Notes: generated by a model from the letters alone, not told the origin. A stretch of 64,000 nucleotides of DNA from Spirosoma fluviale (GCF_900230225.1 NZ_OCNH01000001.1:806001-870000), one strand, 5' to 3'; counted from the stretch's first letter, positions 17,329-27,689 are shown. Program-made: numbers and translations.

Positions 17329-19071
17329 ATGAAACGACTTTTTGTTCTGTTATGCGTTGGTATCCTCGTATCGTGCCAGTCGAATTCTTCCGAATCAAAA
17401 GTGGATGAAGCGCCACCTATTCCGGTGCCAACCGATTTTGTAGAGGAGTTGTGGTATAAAAACAGCCTCATTTATAACGTCGACGTAGAAGTCTTTAAAG
17501 ACTCGGACGCCAACGGGTACGGCGATTTCAAGGGTCTGACCCAGGAACTGGACTACTTGAAGAAACTGGGCGTGCAAACCATCTGGCTGGCACCCTTTCA
17601 GCCCACGCCCAATAAAGACGATGGCTACGATGTCTCGGACTTCTATGGCGTAGACGCCCATTTGGGTACAATACAGGATTTTGATGAATGCTTACGGCAG
17701 GCTAACCAGCGGGGAATTCGCGTGATTATGGACCTGGTCACCAATCATACCTCCGATCAGCATCCGTGGTTTCAGCAGGCCCGGCAGCGGAAAGATTCGC
17801 CCTATCGGTCGTGGTATGTCTGGTCGAAGGAGCGACCCGAAAAGTGGGATTCCGGGATGGTATTTCCCGGTGTGCAGAAAGCCGTCTGGACGCTCGACAA
17901 ACAGGCGGGTGAATATTACTACCACCGGTTCTACGATTTTCAGCCAGACCTCAACATGCAGAATCCGGCAGTGTTGCAGGAGATGCGGAAGATTATCCGG
18001 TATTGGCTGGATAAGGGAATTGCGGGTTTTCGGGTAGACGCCGTCCCCTTCCTGATTGAAGTGGCGAACCCCGGCTTCGACCCCGATAAACCCCTGCACC
18101 AGTTCGGTATAATTAATCAATTACATCAGTACGTTCAATGGCATAAACGGGATGCCATTTTACTGGGCGAAGCAAATGTCGACCCAAAAGAACAGGAGCC
18201 TTATTTCGGAAAAGAAGGGCAGGGGATTCACACGATGTTCAACTTCTTCGCCAACCAGCACCTATTCTACGCCCTGGCAACGTCAGACACGAAATCGCTG
18301 AAGAAGGCACTGGTTGATACCAAAAACATTCCGCCAACATCGCAGTGGGCGCATTTTCTCCGAAACCATGATGAGATCGATCTTGGTCGGCTCAGCGACG
18401 AAGAACGAAAAAAGGTGTACGCTAAATTCGGGCCTGACTCAACTATGCAGCTTTACGACCGGGGCATTCGTCGACGGATGGCCCCCATGCTGGCTGATCC
18501 GCGTCTGGTCGAACTGGCGTATAGTATGTTGTTTTCACTGCCCGGTATGCCCGTTATCCGCTATGGTGAGGAGATTGGTATGGGCGATGATCTCCGGCTT
18601 CAGGAGCGGCTTTCCGTTCGAACGCCCATGCAATGGTCGGCCGGCACCAATGCTGGTTTTTCGGATGCGGCTAAACTGGTGCGGCCCGTCATTAACGAAG
18701 GACCTTATAGCTACAGTCGGGTCAATGTGGCCGCTCAACGGGCCGATTCAGCATCGCTGCTTAATCGGGTGGCCCGCTTTGCCCGTTTGCGCAGACAGTG
18801 CCCCGAAATAGGATGGGGCAACTGGGAACTCCTCGATACGGGATCGGAAAACGTGCTGGCTATCCGGTACGACTGGCAGGGACGTTCGCTGCTGATGGTG
18901 CATAACTTCAGTGCAGAACCCAAATCCTGTACGCTCAACGCCTTTGCAAAACCAACGGCGGCTTTGGTCAATTTGCTGGATAACAGCACAACGCAATCTG
19001 GACCTGAGGGAACAGTTACCATCCCGTTAGCGGGCTATGGATACAGTTGGTACCGGCTGAAAACTAACTGA
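17329..19071 (+). CDS. GH13 alpha-amylase family lipoprotein, trehalose synthase (TreS)-like
   Basis: About 580 residues run from the ATG at 17329, which yields a lipoprotein signal (MKRLFVLLCVGILVSCQ, lipobox cysteine at residue 16). The upstream ORF extension is rejected because the signal peptide must be N-terminal. The GH13 barrel shows GFRVDAVPF (nucleophile Asp), LLGEANV (acid-base Glu) and FLRNHDEID (transition-state Asp). The stretch YHRFYDFQPDLNMQNP resembles TreS, which interconverts maltose and trehalose. Cytosolic TreS is the norm, so a membrane-anchored form may instead be an alpha-glucosidase or amylase. It precedes treZ and treY by only 51 bases. Confidence 0.75.
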   Translation: MKRLFVLLCVGILVSCQSNSSESKVDEAPPIPVPTDFVEELWYKNSLIYNVDVEVFKDSDANGYGDFKGLTQELDYLKKLGVQTIWLAPFQPTPNKDDGYDVSDFYGVDAHLGTIQDFDECLRQANQRGIRVIMDLVTNHTSDQHPWFQQARQRKDSPYRSWYVWSKERPEKWDSGMVFPGVQKAVWTLDKQAGEYYYHRFYDFQPDLNMQNPAVLQEMRKIIRYWLDKGIAGFRVDAVPFLIEVANPGFDPDKPLHQFGIINQLHQYVQWHKRDAILLGEANVDPKEQEPYFGKEGQGIHTMFNFFANQHLFYALATSDTKSLKKALVDTKNIPPTSQWAHFLRNHDEIDLGRLSDEERKKVYAKFGPDSTMQLYDRGIRRRMAPMLADPRLVELAYSMLFSLPGMPVIRYGEEIGMGDDLRLQERLSVRTPMQWSAGTNAGFSDAAKLVRPVINEGPYSYSRVNVAAQRADSASLLNRVARFARLRRQCPEIGWGNWELLDTGSENVLAIRYDWQGRSLLMVHNFSAEPKSCTLNAFAKPTAALVNLLDNSTTQSGPEGTVTIPLAGYGYSWYRLKTN

Positions 19072-19122
19072 TTTTCGTTTTACAGGATCACCGACCTATA
19101 GATACTTCCTACTCTTCCTCTT

Positions 19123-21033
19123 ATGCATCAACTCAACGTAAACAGACGATCGCTGGGCATCAGCTTTCCTAATAAACCCGAGGCCGAGGTAACGGTCTGG
19201 GCACCAAAGGCTACTCAGGTGGTGCTTAAGGTGTACAATAAGTCGGCAACTTTACCGCTGGTAAGCGCTGAAATAGGTTACTGGCATCTCACGACCGATC
19301 AAATTAAGCCTGGCGATCAATACACCTTCGTGCTCAATGGTGATGAGGAGTTTGCTGATCCGGCATCGCTGTACCAACCGAAAGGGGTAGATGGCCCTTC
19401 GCAGGCGGTCGACACGGCGGCCTATTATTGGGAAGACCAGAGCTGGATAAACCCTTCGCTGGATAGCTACCTGATTTATGAAATTCATATCGGCTCGTTC
19501 ACCGGAGCCGGTACGTTTAAAGCCCTGGAAGCCAAGCTGGATTACCTGAAAGCACTGGGTGTAACGGCCATCGAAATTATGCCCATATCGCAGTTTCCGG
19601 ATTCCCGAAACTGGGGTTACGATGGTGTGTACTCGTTTGCCGTACAAAATTCATACGGGGGTGTTCTCGGACTGCAACATCTGGTGAACATCTGCCATTA
19701 TAAGGGAATAGCGGTTATTCTGGATGTCGTGTACAATCACTTCGGGCCGGAAGGGAACCACATGGAGAACTTTGGCCCCTACCTGACGGATAAATACCGC
19801 ACACCCTGGGGGAAGGGCATTAACTTCGATGACCTTTGGTGCGATGGCGTCCGGCGGCATTTCATCGAAAATGCGCTGATGTGGTTCCGGGATTTTCATA
19901 TCGACGCCCTGCGGCTGGATGCGGTCCATGCGCTTAAAGATTCCAGCCCGGTGCATATTCTTCAGGAACTCCGGCAGCGGGTCGACGACCTCATGCGTAC
20001 AACCGGGCGTCGACATTATCTGCTGGTCGAATGCGATCTGAACGACCCTCGGTACCTTAAGCCGCTGGCCGAACAGGGTTACGGCATGGATGCTCAGTGG
20101 ATCGACGAGTTTCACCACTCGCTTCGGGTGGCGGTTGGGCAAGAAAAAACCGGTTACTATGCCGATTTCAATGGCCTGAATCACCTGGCCAAATCCTATA
20201 AAGATGGGTATGTATATGACGGGCAGTTCTCGGTAGTCCGCGAAAAGCTATTCGGACAAATGGCCCATGGTAATGCGGGCGAACAGTTCATCGTCTTTTC
20301 GCAGAACCACGATCAGATAGGGAACCGGAAGCAGGGGGAACGGTCGAGTCAGTTGTATAGCTACGAAATGCTCAAGCTGATGGCCGGTGCGGTGCTGGTC
20401 AGTCCGTTTATTCCGCTGCTGTTTATGGGCGAGGAATGGGGCGAGACAAACCCGTTTTTCTACTTCGTTAACTACACCGAAGCGGATCTGGCCGAAGCCG
20501 TTCGGCAGGGCCGTAAAGATGAGTTCGACGGCGACGATGACGTGCCGGACCCGCAGACGAAAGAAACGTTCGAACATACAAAACTGCAGTGGCATTTGCC
20601 GATGCAGGAGCCGCACCGGACGTTACTCCGCTATTACCAGACACTGATTGCCCTGCGCCATCATTTACCAGCCCTGTATCACCTCGACCGGAATCAACTC
20701 GACGTCGCTGTCGATACGGAGAAAGAACTGCTGACCTTGCACCGGTGGCACGAAGATCAGCATGTGCTGTGCCTGATGAATTTTTCTGAACAACCGCAGT
20801 CAACAATCCTTTGTGTATCGGGTGAAGACATCCGTTGGGAAAAACTGCTCGATTCTGCCGATGCGCAATGGCAACCAAATATGCCATCAGCCAACAGCGC
20901 ATGCCCGGCTTTACTCAACAATGGCGATACTATTTCGCTGCAACCCGAATCATTTATACTTTACGCTCAACATCATGAAAAATCCCGTTTCCACATACCG
21001 GATCCAATTCCACAAAGATTTTACGTTTCGTGA
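19123..21033 (+). CDS. treZ: malto-oligosyltrehalose trehalohydrolase
   Basis: This 636-residue cytosolic enzyme releases trehalose from the maltooligosyl trehalose made by TreY. An N-terminal E-set/CBM48-like domain (about 1-95, VTVWAPKATQVVLKVYN) precedes a GH13 barrel. Motifs seen are DVVYNHFGPEGN, DALRLDAVHAL (nucleophile), LLVECDLNDP (acid-base) and FSQNHDQIGNR. The segment PLLFMGEEWGETNPF is also typical of TreZ. The length is slightly above the usual 560-600. Its 3' end overlaps the treY start by 59 bases, so the two are translationally coupled. Confidence 0.92.
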   Translation: MHQLNVNRRSLGISFPNKPEAEVTVWAPKATQVVLKVYNKSATLPLVSAEIGYWHLTTDQIKPGDQYTFVLNGDEEFADPASLYQPKGVDGPSQAVDTAAYYWEDQSWINPSLDSYLIYEIHIGSFTGAGTFKALEAKLDYLKALGVTAIEIMPISQFPDSRNWGYDGVYSFAVQNSYGGVLGLQHLVNICHYKGIAVILDVVYNHFGPEGNHMENFGPYLTDKYRTPWGKGINFDDLWCDGVRRHFIENALMWFRDFHIDALRLDAVHALKDSSPVHILQELRQRVDDLMRTTGRRHYLLVECDLNDPRYLKPLAEQGYGMDAQWIDEFHHSLRVAVGQEKTGYYADFNGLNHLAKSYKDGYVYDGQFSVVREKLFGQMAHGNAGEQFIVFSQNHDQIGNRKQGERSSQLYSYEMLKLMAGAVLVSPFIPLLFMGEEWGETNPFFYFVNYTEADLAEAVRQGRKDEFDGDDDVPDPQTKETFEHTKLQWHLPMQEPHRTLLRYYQTLIALRHHLPALYHLDRNQLDVAVDTEKELLTLHRWHEDQHVLCLMNFSEQPQSTILCVSGEDIRWEKLLDSADAQWQPNMPSANSACPALLNNGDTISLQPESFILYAQHHEKSRFHIPDPIPQRFYVS

Positions 21034-23776
21034 TTTTGAGCGAATCATTCCGTATCTGGATCAACTGGGCGTTCGTACGCTCTATGCTTCGCCCGTTTTT
21101 GAAGCCGTACCCGGCAGCCTGCATGGCTATGACTCGGTAAACCCACAACGCATCAACCCCGAAATAGGTACCGAAGACGAGCTACGGGCCATCAGTCAGC
21201 AATTAAAGCAACGGGGCATGAGCTGGATACAGGACATTGTGCCTAATCACATGGCCTTCGATCCACATAATAAGTGGCTCATGGATGTGCTGGAGAAAGG
21301 GCAACTGTCGCCTTACGCTACGTTTTTCGATATTAACTGGCAAAGTCCGGTGCACCACGGCCGACTCATGGTGCCGTTTCTGGGCGACCATTTGGCCGAA
21401 GTCCTCGCCCGTGGCGAACTAACGGCTAATTATCAGGGTGGGAAGTTTATCATTGAGTATTTTGATACCGCTTATCCGCTGCATTTGCGTTCCTATACGT
21501 CCATTTTACAGGCTGGCGACACCGCCATTCCGGTCGCGGTGCAGGCATTGACGGAGCAGTTGAGCCTGCTTGAGCAGTTTAGTGATACGGATGCCTACGC
21601 CCATTTGTCGGATACCTGTCAGCAGACACTTACCCGGCTAATGACAAACCCCGATCAGGAAGCCTACATTCGAAATTGCCTGAAGGTTGTCAGCACAACT
21701 CCTTTGCTCATCAGGCAAATCGTCGATCAGCAGGCATACCGGCTGTGTTTTCACGGCGAAACCGACCAGCAGATCAACTACCGGCGGTTCTTTACGGTGA
21801 ATGCCCTGATCTGTCTCAACATTCAGAACCCGGTGGTGTTTGATGCGGTGCACCAGCTACCCAAAACCCTGCTCGAAGCGGGCGTCTTTCACGGTCTGCG
21901 GGTCGACCATATCGACGGACTTCAGGACCCCAGCCGCTACCTCCGGCAACTGCGCCAACTGGCCGGGCCGGAGGCTTATATCGTGGTTGAGAAAATTCTC
22001 CAGAACGACGAAGAAATGCCCGCCGACTGGCCGGTGCAGGGGGCTACGGGCTACGCCTACCTTTCGATGGTCAACAACCTTTTCACCCGAACCGAGAGCG
22101 AAGCCAGCTTCACCCGGTTCTATCATGCGCTGCTGGGTGAGAAAATGGCTGTTCGGGCAGAGCTTCACGATAAAAAAGCCTACATTCTCTACCAGCACAT
22201 GAATGGCGAACTGGAGAACCTGTACGCGCTTTTCCTCGATTCAAACCTGCTGGATTCGTCCGTCCTGGCGAGCGTATCGGCTGACGACCTGAAAACGGCC
22301 ATCGGCGAGTTTTTGATCCAGTGCCCGGTGTACCGCTATTATGGAAACCAGATGCCGTTGAGTGAAGAGGAAGCGACCGCCGTCCGGACCATCCTCAGCC
22401 GCATCCGGAAAAACAAACCCGAACTGGCTCCGGCCGTTGGTCTGCTGGACGAAGCGCTGCTGCAAAATCCGCCTTCCGGCCGGGAGTCCTATCGGCAACG
22501 GGCGCTGGGTTTTTACCAGCGATGCATGCAGTTTACGGGGCCGCTGATGGCCAAGGGCGTGGAAGATACGCTGATGTACACCTACACCCGCTTCATCGGG
22601 CATGATGAAGTGGGCGACTCGCCCGAATACTTTGGCCTGACGGTGGAGGCCTTCCACCAGAAGATGATTGATCGGCAAAGGCAGTGGCCACTGGCCCTCA
22701 ATGCTACTTCCACCCACGATACCAAACGGGGCGAAGATGTGCGGAGCCGACTAAATGTGCTCACCGATTTGACCGACGAATGGATTGCCGCCGTGCAGGA
22801 GTGGCAGCAGCTCAACAAAGACCTCAAGTCGACCGAAACAAGCAACGACACCACCTCCGAAGTACCAGACACCAACGACGAGTACTTTATCTACCAGACA
22901 TTGATCGGCGCTTATCCGATGCCCGGTAATGACTCCGTTGAGCTTACGCCCGAGGAAGCTGATTTCCCGGATCGTCTGGCCGAATACCTGCAAAAAGCCT
23001 TGCGGGAAGCCAAACGCAACTCGACCTACGATGCTCCAAACGAAGTCTACGAAACCGGTACGCAAGCTTTCGCAGAGAAGTTGCTGGACAGAAACCGTCC
23101 ATTCTGGGCCAGTTTTCAGCAATTTCACCAGCGCGTAGTCGATTTTGGCATCATCAACTCGCTGGCGCAGCTAGTACTCAAATGCACTACATCCGGCCTG
23201 CCGGACATTTATCAGGGTTGCGAGGGGTGGGATCTGAGTTTGGTCGACCCCGATAACCGGCGTCCGGTTGACTTTGCCAGTCGTCAACAATCACTCAGCG
23301 AGTTGCTGAAAAAAGCATCCGATACCCGTTGGGCTGACTTGTGGGCCAGCCGGAACGATGCGCGGATAAAACTCTGGCTGGTGCATACCCTATTAGCTGA
23401 ACGAAACCGGCACCCTGACCTGTTTGCCTCCGGCGAGTACCTCCCATTGACGGTGGAGGGGCGTTATAAGCAACATGTGCTGGCGTTTGCCCGGCGCTAT
23501 GCGGAAACCTGGTATGTGATTGCCGTACCGCTCGGTCTGGCTCGCTTGTGCAGTGCGACATCTACTGATGTCTTTGGATTGGATTGGCAGGATACGCGCA
23601 TCAGCCTACCCGCCGAAGCACCTGCTATCTGGCAGCATCACCTGGTGGATCGTCGCGGGGAAACAGGCAGTGGTATCGTTGTAGCGGATTTATTTGCTGC
23701 GTTACCACTGGCCATACTCAGTCTGGAGCCACTGAACCACCTAACTAATGTGAATAATAGCCGCGTAACGGTTTGA
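20975..23776 (+). CDS. treY: malto-oligosyltrehalose synthase
   Basis: About 933 residues run from the ATG at 20975, inside the end of treZ. The family N-terminus STYRIQFHKDFTFRDFE begins three residues later, which fixes this start against longer readings. TreY isomerises the reducing-end alpha-1,4 bond of maltooligosaccharides to alpha,alpha-1,1. Motifs include LHGYDSVNPQRINPE, GLRVDHIDGLQDP (nucleophile), IVVEKIL (acid-base), KGVEDTLMYTYTRF and STHDTKRGEDVRSRL. The protein is at the long end of the family. No debranching enzyme (TreX) follows, so branched glycogen would need one encoded elsewhere. Confidence 0.92.
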   Translation: MKNPVSTYRIQFHKDFTFRDFERIIPYLDQLGVRTLYASPVFEAVPGSLHGYDSVNPQRINPEIGTEDELRAISQQLKQRGMSWIQDIVPNHMAFDPHNKWLMDVLEKGQLSPYATFFDINWQSPVHHGRLMVPFLGDHLAEVLARGELTANYQGGKFIIEYFDTAYPLHLRSYTSILQAGDTAIPVAVQALTEQLSLLEQFSDTDAYAHLSDTCQQTLTRLMTNPDQEAYIRNCLKVVSTTPLLIRQIVDQQAYRLCFHGETDQQINYRRFFTVNALICLNIQNPVVFDAVHQLPKTLLEAGVFHGLRVDHIDGLQDPSRYLRQLRQLAGPEAYIVVEKILQNDEEMPADWPVQGATGYAYLSMVNNLFTRTESEASFTRFYHALLGEKMAVRAELHDKKAYILYQHMNGELENLYALFLDSNLLDSSVLASVSADDLKTAIGEFLIQCPVYRYYGNQMPLSEEEATAVRTILSRIRKNKPELAPAVGLLDEALLQNPPSGRESYRQRALGFYQRCMQFTGPLMAKGVEDTLMYTYTRFIGHDEVGDSPEYFGLTVEAFHQKMIDRQRQWPLALNATSTHDTKRGEDVRSRLNVLTDLTDEWIAAVQEWQQLNKDLKSTETSNDTTSEVPDTNDEYFIYQTLIGAYPMPGNDSVELTPEEADFPDRLAEYLQKALREAKRNSTYDAPNEVYETGTQAFAEKLLDRNRPFWASFQQFHQRVVDFGIINSLAQLVLKCTTSGLPDIYQGCEGWDLSLVDPDNRRPVDFASRQQSLSELLKKASDTRWADLWASRNDARIKLWLVHTLLAERNRHPDLFASGEYLPLTVEGRYKQHVLAFARRYAETWYVIAVPLGLARLCSATSTDVFGLDWQDTRISLPAEAPAIWQHHLVDRRGETGSGIVVADLFAALPLAILSLEPLNHLTNVNNSRVTV

Positions 23777-23811
23777 TCGTTGTAGCAAAAAGCCCTGATT
23801 CATTATTCACC

Positions 23812-24858
23812 TTAACTTGTCTGCATCTCCATGAAATACGGCCGGTAGGCCGTTAGCAACTCACTGGCTTCGGCCATAACCTGATGGGTATCCTGAGCAT
23901 CCTCTTCAAAAACCACCCGATGCCGACTGGTATCTAACGGACCCCATTCGGCCGGGTCGGCGGAAGTGAAGAGGATGATGCTGGGCGTGTGGCAGGCCGT
24001 GCCCAAATGGCCAACACCTGTATCGTTACTAACCAACAGGGCGGCAAATTGCAGGATGGCCCCTAGTGTAGCCAGACTGGTTTGGCCGGCAAAGGATACG
24101 GCTGGATGGTCCATTCGACTTTGGACTTCGTCGATGATCGGGATTTCACCGGCCGTTCCGGTCAATACAACGGTATATCCTTTTTCGGCCAGTGCATCGG
24201 CCACGTCGGCAAATCGATGGGCGGGCCACCGCCGACCTGATACGCCACCGGGGTGGACGCACACGTACTGACCGGGTTTCAGTCGACCTTTTGTCAATAA
24301 CGTTAACGCCTGTTGCCGAGCTGTCTCATCGGGGTCAAATTCGAGTGCATCGCCCTGTAGCGCAATGCCCAGAAAACGCATCAGGCCAAGATGCCGCTGT
24401 ACTTCGTGGCTTTTGACGGGATAGGGAACGAACAAGCCCGTGCGGGCGGCCCATTCTTCCGACTTTATATCGGCCGGGTAATAGCCACCCAGTGCGCTGG
24501 CGTTAACAAGGCTAAGCATGGCATTGACCAGCGTACCATTGCCCTGCATTTGCAGCACTACATCCCATTGCCGGTTCTGCATCTGCTGTAAAAAAAGAAC
24601 CGTTTTGACGGGGTCAACGGGTTGTTCAGGCAGACCGGGCCAGCCGGGAAACGCAATGAACTCATCGAAATAGCGGGGGTAGCTGGCAACGAATTCCTTT
24701 GCCCAGGGTAAGCCAATCAGCGCGATATGGGCTTCCGGAAACGCGGCTCGTAAGGCCCTGAATGCCGGTACCGCACACAAAAGATCGCCGAGCTGGATTG
24801 CCCGAAAAATAGCAATTCGCCGGGGAGCGTACCCCAGCGCGTTTGTCAATTTGTCCAT
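23812..24858 (-). CDS. GT9 family (heptosyltransferase-like) glycosyltransferase
   Basis: This 348-residue GT-B enzyme has the acceptor-side signature IAIFRAIQLGDLLCAVPAF, a Rossmann donor domain starting VCVHPGGVSGRRWP, and the GT9 donor motif VSNDTGVGHLGTA. GT9 enzymes transfer ADP-heptose or related sugars to lipopolysaccharide core and also to other acceptors. It has no membrane segment and probably acts at the inner face of the membrane. It is the last gene of the six-gene minus-strand glycan operon, 45 bases after the GT2 gene, and is a distant paralogue of the GT9 gene at 27690. Confidence 0.85.
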   Translation of the reverse strand: MDKLTNALGYAPRRIAIFRAIQLGDLLCAVPAFRALRAAFPEAHIALIGLPWAKEFVASYPRYFDEFIAFPGWPGLPEQPVDPVKTVLFLQQMQNRQWDVVLQMQGNGTLVNAMLSLVNASALGGYYPADIKSEEWAARTGLFVPYPVKSHEVQRHLGLMRFLGIALQGDALEFDPDETARQQALTLLTKGRLKPGQYVCVHPGGVSGRRWPAHRFADVADALAEKGYTVVLTGTAGEIPIIDEVQSRMDHPAVSFAGQTSLATLGAILQFAALLVSNDTGVGHLGTACHTPSIILFTSADPAEWGPLDTSRHRVVFEEDAQDTHQVMAEASELLTAYRPYFMEMQTS

Positions 24859-24903
24859 TTGTATTGTCAGGGTGTAGAATGGTGGAACCTACAAGGCTAT
24901 CAA

Positions 24904-25881
24904 CTACCAGTACCAGACACGATACGAAAAAGCACCGTACAATCGCCAGTAGACCGACAGAAAAGGGGTAACCAGACTGGTGATCAGGGCCGCTTTAAGT
25001 GTCGTACCAGTGATTGGCTGGTTATCTAATCGTTCGTTTATAAGTGCCAGAGTGAGTAACAACCAAAGGCTAAATCCAAGGCCAACTACTTGACTGTTAC
25101 CTATAAGTAAACCAATAAGTCCAACCAGTAATGATGCGACACTCACATAATACCGAATCACTAGCCATTTATAGGCCGGAATGCGTTCGCGAAATAAGAC
25201 TGGATGCTCTTTAAACAAGAGGGCATCATAGCGGTTCTTTCGTTCGTCGCGGAGGGGCGCGTACCAGGGTGCCGACCGAATTGGATGAACAATCACTGCG
25301 TCGGGACAGGGTAGTATCGGAATACCGGCCTTGATGATTTTGAAGTGCAGATCACTGTCTTCGCGCCAGGCAATATCGAACCGCTCATCGAAACCACCCA
25401 CTTGCTCCAGTACCGTCTTTCGGCAAAACAGATTGGCTGTAACGAACTCGGCAGTTTCCAGCAGGGCCGTTGTTTTATCGTGGTGCGAAGGCTGCTCGGG
25501 CATCGGCATGGTAACCCGCCCGGTTAGTACCTGGGCACCCCGGATAAACTGCACCAGCGCCGTGCTAAGCCAGGCTGGTTGGGGTAGACAGTCATCGTCG
25601 GTGAACGCAATAAAAGGCGTCCGGGCCGACCGCCAGCCCGCATTACGGGCGGCTGCCGGTCCCTGACGCTTTTGCTGACCCAGGTAGCGGGCCTTTAACC
25701 CAGTCTGTTTTGCTACTTCCTGTACCAGTTCGGCCACGGCTGATTCATTCCCATCGTCGACCACCACTACCTCAAACGTTTCCTTCGACAACGTTTGTTG
25801 GGTAAGAGCGATCAGGCAGTTACGCAGGAGCGCCGGTCGTTTGTACGTGGGAATGATAACGGTAACCAGGGTTTTTTCCAT
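24904..25881 (-). CDS. GT2 family glycosyltransferase with C-terminal membrane segments
   Basis: The protein has 325 residues. Its GT-A fold begins VTVIIPTYKRPALLRNCL, with EVVVVDDG and the metal-binding FTDDDC (near residue 95), then WREDSDLHFK as the acceptor-side acidic motif. Two hydrophobic helices (about 245-290) would fix the enzyme to the inner membrane, so its acceptor may be lipid-linked. The gene starts 3 bases after the carbamoyltransferase stop, so they are tightly coupled in one operon. Donor and acceptor cannot be told from sequence. Confidence 0.85.
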   Translation of the reverse strand: MEKTLVTVIIPTYKRPALLRNCLIALTQQTLSKETFEVVVVDDGNESAVAELVQEVAKQTGLKARYLGQQKRQGPAAARNAGWRSARTPFIAFTDDDCLPQPAWLSTALVQFIRGAQVLTGRVTMPMPEQPSHHDKTTALLETAEFVTANLFCRKTVLEQVGGFDERFDIAWREDSDLHFKIIKAGIPILPCPDAVIVHPIRSAPWYAPLRDERKNRYDALLFKEHPVLFRERIPAYKWLVIRYYVSVASLLVGLIGLLIGNSQVVGLGFSLWLLLTLALINERLDNQPITGTTLKAALITSLVTPFLSVYWRLYGAFSYRVWYW

Positions 25882-25884
25882 ACA

Positions 25885-27678
25885 TTACTGAGCGTCGGCG
25901 GTGATGGTTTCTGATTGAGTTAGTTCGCCGTAAGTTTCGTTAAGCCCATCCCGGTTTTTCTCCAGCATAAACGAACCGATCACCAGCGCGTCGAGGGGCG
26001 ATGTCCAGAAAGATTCTACCGCATCGCGCGGGGTGCAAACAACCGGTTCGCCACGGGTATTGAAGGACGTGTTGACCAGCACCGGTACGCCCGTTTGCTC
26101 GGCAAATGCCTTGATCAGGTCGTAATAGGGCTTGTTCTGACGTTCATTTACCGTCTGGATTCGGGCGGTTCCGTCGGTGTGGGTAACGGCCGGAATGGCA
26201 TCGACCATTTCCGGACGGACGTCGTTGACGAACAGCATAAACGGCGATTGACGAGCGTTCAGGAAATACGCATCGGCCGCTTCTTCCAATACAGCCGGAG
26301 CCACCGGGCGGAAGTCTTCGCGGTCTTTCAGGTCGTTCAGTTTCGCCTGCATTTCGGCCGGGAAAGGGGGTGCCAGAATAGAGCGGGCACCCAGCGCTCG
26401 CGGGCCAAATTCCATTCCCTGCTGGAACCAGCCGATGATATGGCCGGATGCCAGATAAGCCGCAACTTCCTGCGAGCGGTCCGTCAGCCGACGATAAGGC
26501 AACTTCGACCAGCGCAGAAAGGCTTCAATCTCGTCGTCGCTGAAACCGGGGCCGAGGTACGCGTGGTGCATTTCGTAACGCCGTTCGGCACGCTCGGGCA
26601 GAGGGCGCTGTTGGGCATCGATCCACATGGCGGCTCCAAGGGCGGTACCGGCATCACCGGCGGCCGGTTGAACCCAGATGCTTTTGAAAGGGCCTCTGTC
26701 GCGCAGGCGGGCATTCATCACACAGTTGAGGGCTACCCCTCCGGCCATGCAGAGCGAATCGGCCTGGGTTTTGTCATGAAGCCAGTTGAGTAAGTGAAGA
26801 ACGGTTTCTTCGAGAACGGCCTGAACAGAATGCGCCAGATCGAAGTGAAACTGCTCCAGCGGACCACCGCGCCGACGGGCCGGACCGAATGTCTCTTCCA
26901 GCTTCAGCGGGGCAATGGTGTATTGTCCGCCCTCACCCAACTGGATGATCTGCCGGAAATAATCGACATACGTAGGTTCTCCATAGGAAGCCACTGCCAT
27001 TACTTTGTACTCATCCGACGAATGCAGAAAACCCAGATAGGTCGTCAACTCTTCGTACAGCAACCCAAGCGAGTGCGGCAGTTTAACCTCGTCCAGCAGC
27101 GTCATGTCGTTGCCGTCGCCCAGCCAGTAGCTGGTTGTTGCCACTTCCCCACGGCCATCGATCACCAGCACCGCAGCCCGCTCATAGGGACTCGGCAAAA
27201 AGGCACTCGCTGCGTGGCTGAGGTGATGGTTCACAAAGTGCCACTGGTAAGGCCCCTGGGCTGTAGCGCCCCGGAACCGGTCGGAGAGGTGCAGCGGCAC
27301 ACCATCGACCAGATGGCCGGGCGCGTTCAGGATCGAGGAAAGAAACAGCCCGTCATAGGGATTCTGCCAGCCATTGAGGGAGTTAACCCCCGGCCGAAGC
27401 GGAATTTCGACGGTATTTTTAGCCTGATGGTCGCCAATGACCAGATTTGGGTCGAAGGAGTAGGCAATATGATCGATGTCGGTCAGGTTGATGCCGGCCG
27501 TTTTCAAACAAAAATCTATGGCGTTATACGGTAGTTCGTAGGTGGAAAAAGGGATTGGACGCTTGCCGTGCTTGATGTGGGTGAAGCGTTCTTCTTCGGC
27601 AGCGGCCAGTACCACACCATCTTTGACAAGAGCAGCGGCCTGGTCATGAAAAGCCGCGTTGATTCCTAAAGTATACAT
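25885..27678 (-). CDS. NodU/CmcH-type O-carbamoyltransferase
   Basis: About 597 residues run from the ATG at 27678, 11 bases after the upstream stop. The in-frame ATG at 27708 would overlap the previous gene. The Kae1-like N-terminal domain starts TLGINAAFHDQAAALVKDG and includes NHHLSHAASAF, a histidine motif used for metal or nucleotide binding. The C-terminal half has FGPRALGARSILA, LVNTSFNTRGEP and PLDALVIGSFML, typical of NodU and TobZ. These enzymes carbamoylate a sugar hydroxyl from carbamoyl phosphate and ATP. Its place among glycosyltransferases points to a carbamoylated glycan. Confidence 0.9.
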   Translation of the reverse strand: MYTLGINAAFHDQAAALVKDGVVLAAAEEERFTHIKHGKRPIPFSTYELPYNAIDFCLKTAGINLTDIDHIAYSFDPNLVIGDHQAKNTVEIPLRPGVNSLNGWQNPYDGLFLSSILNAPGHLVDGVPLHLSDRFRGATAQGPYQWHFVNHHLSHAASAFLPSPYERAAVLVIDGRGEVATTSYWLGDGNDMTLLDEVKLPHSLGLLYEELTTYLGFLHSSDEYKVMAVASYGEPTYVDYFRQIIQLGEGGQYTIAPLKLEETFGPARRRGGPLEQFHFDLAHSVQAVLEETVLHLLNWLHDKTQADSLCMAGGVALNCVMNARLRDRGPFKSIWVQPAAGDAGTALGAAMWIDAQQRPLPERAERRYEMHHAYLGPGFSDDEIEAFLRWSKLPYRRLTDRSQEVAAYLASGHIIGWFQQGMEFGPRALGARSILAPPFPAEMQAKLNDLKDREDFRPVAPAVLEEAADAYFLNARQSPFMLFVNDVRPEMVDAIPAVTHTDGTARIQTVNERQNKPYYDLIKAFAEQTGVPVLVNTSFNTRGEPVVCTPRDAVESFWTSPLDALVIGSFMLEKNRDGLNETYGELTQSETITADAQ

Positions 27679-27689
27679 ACGTTGATTGG

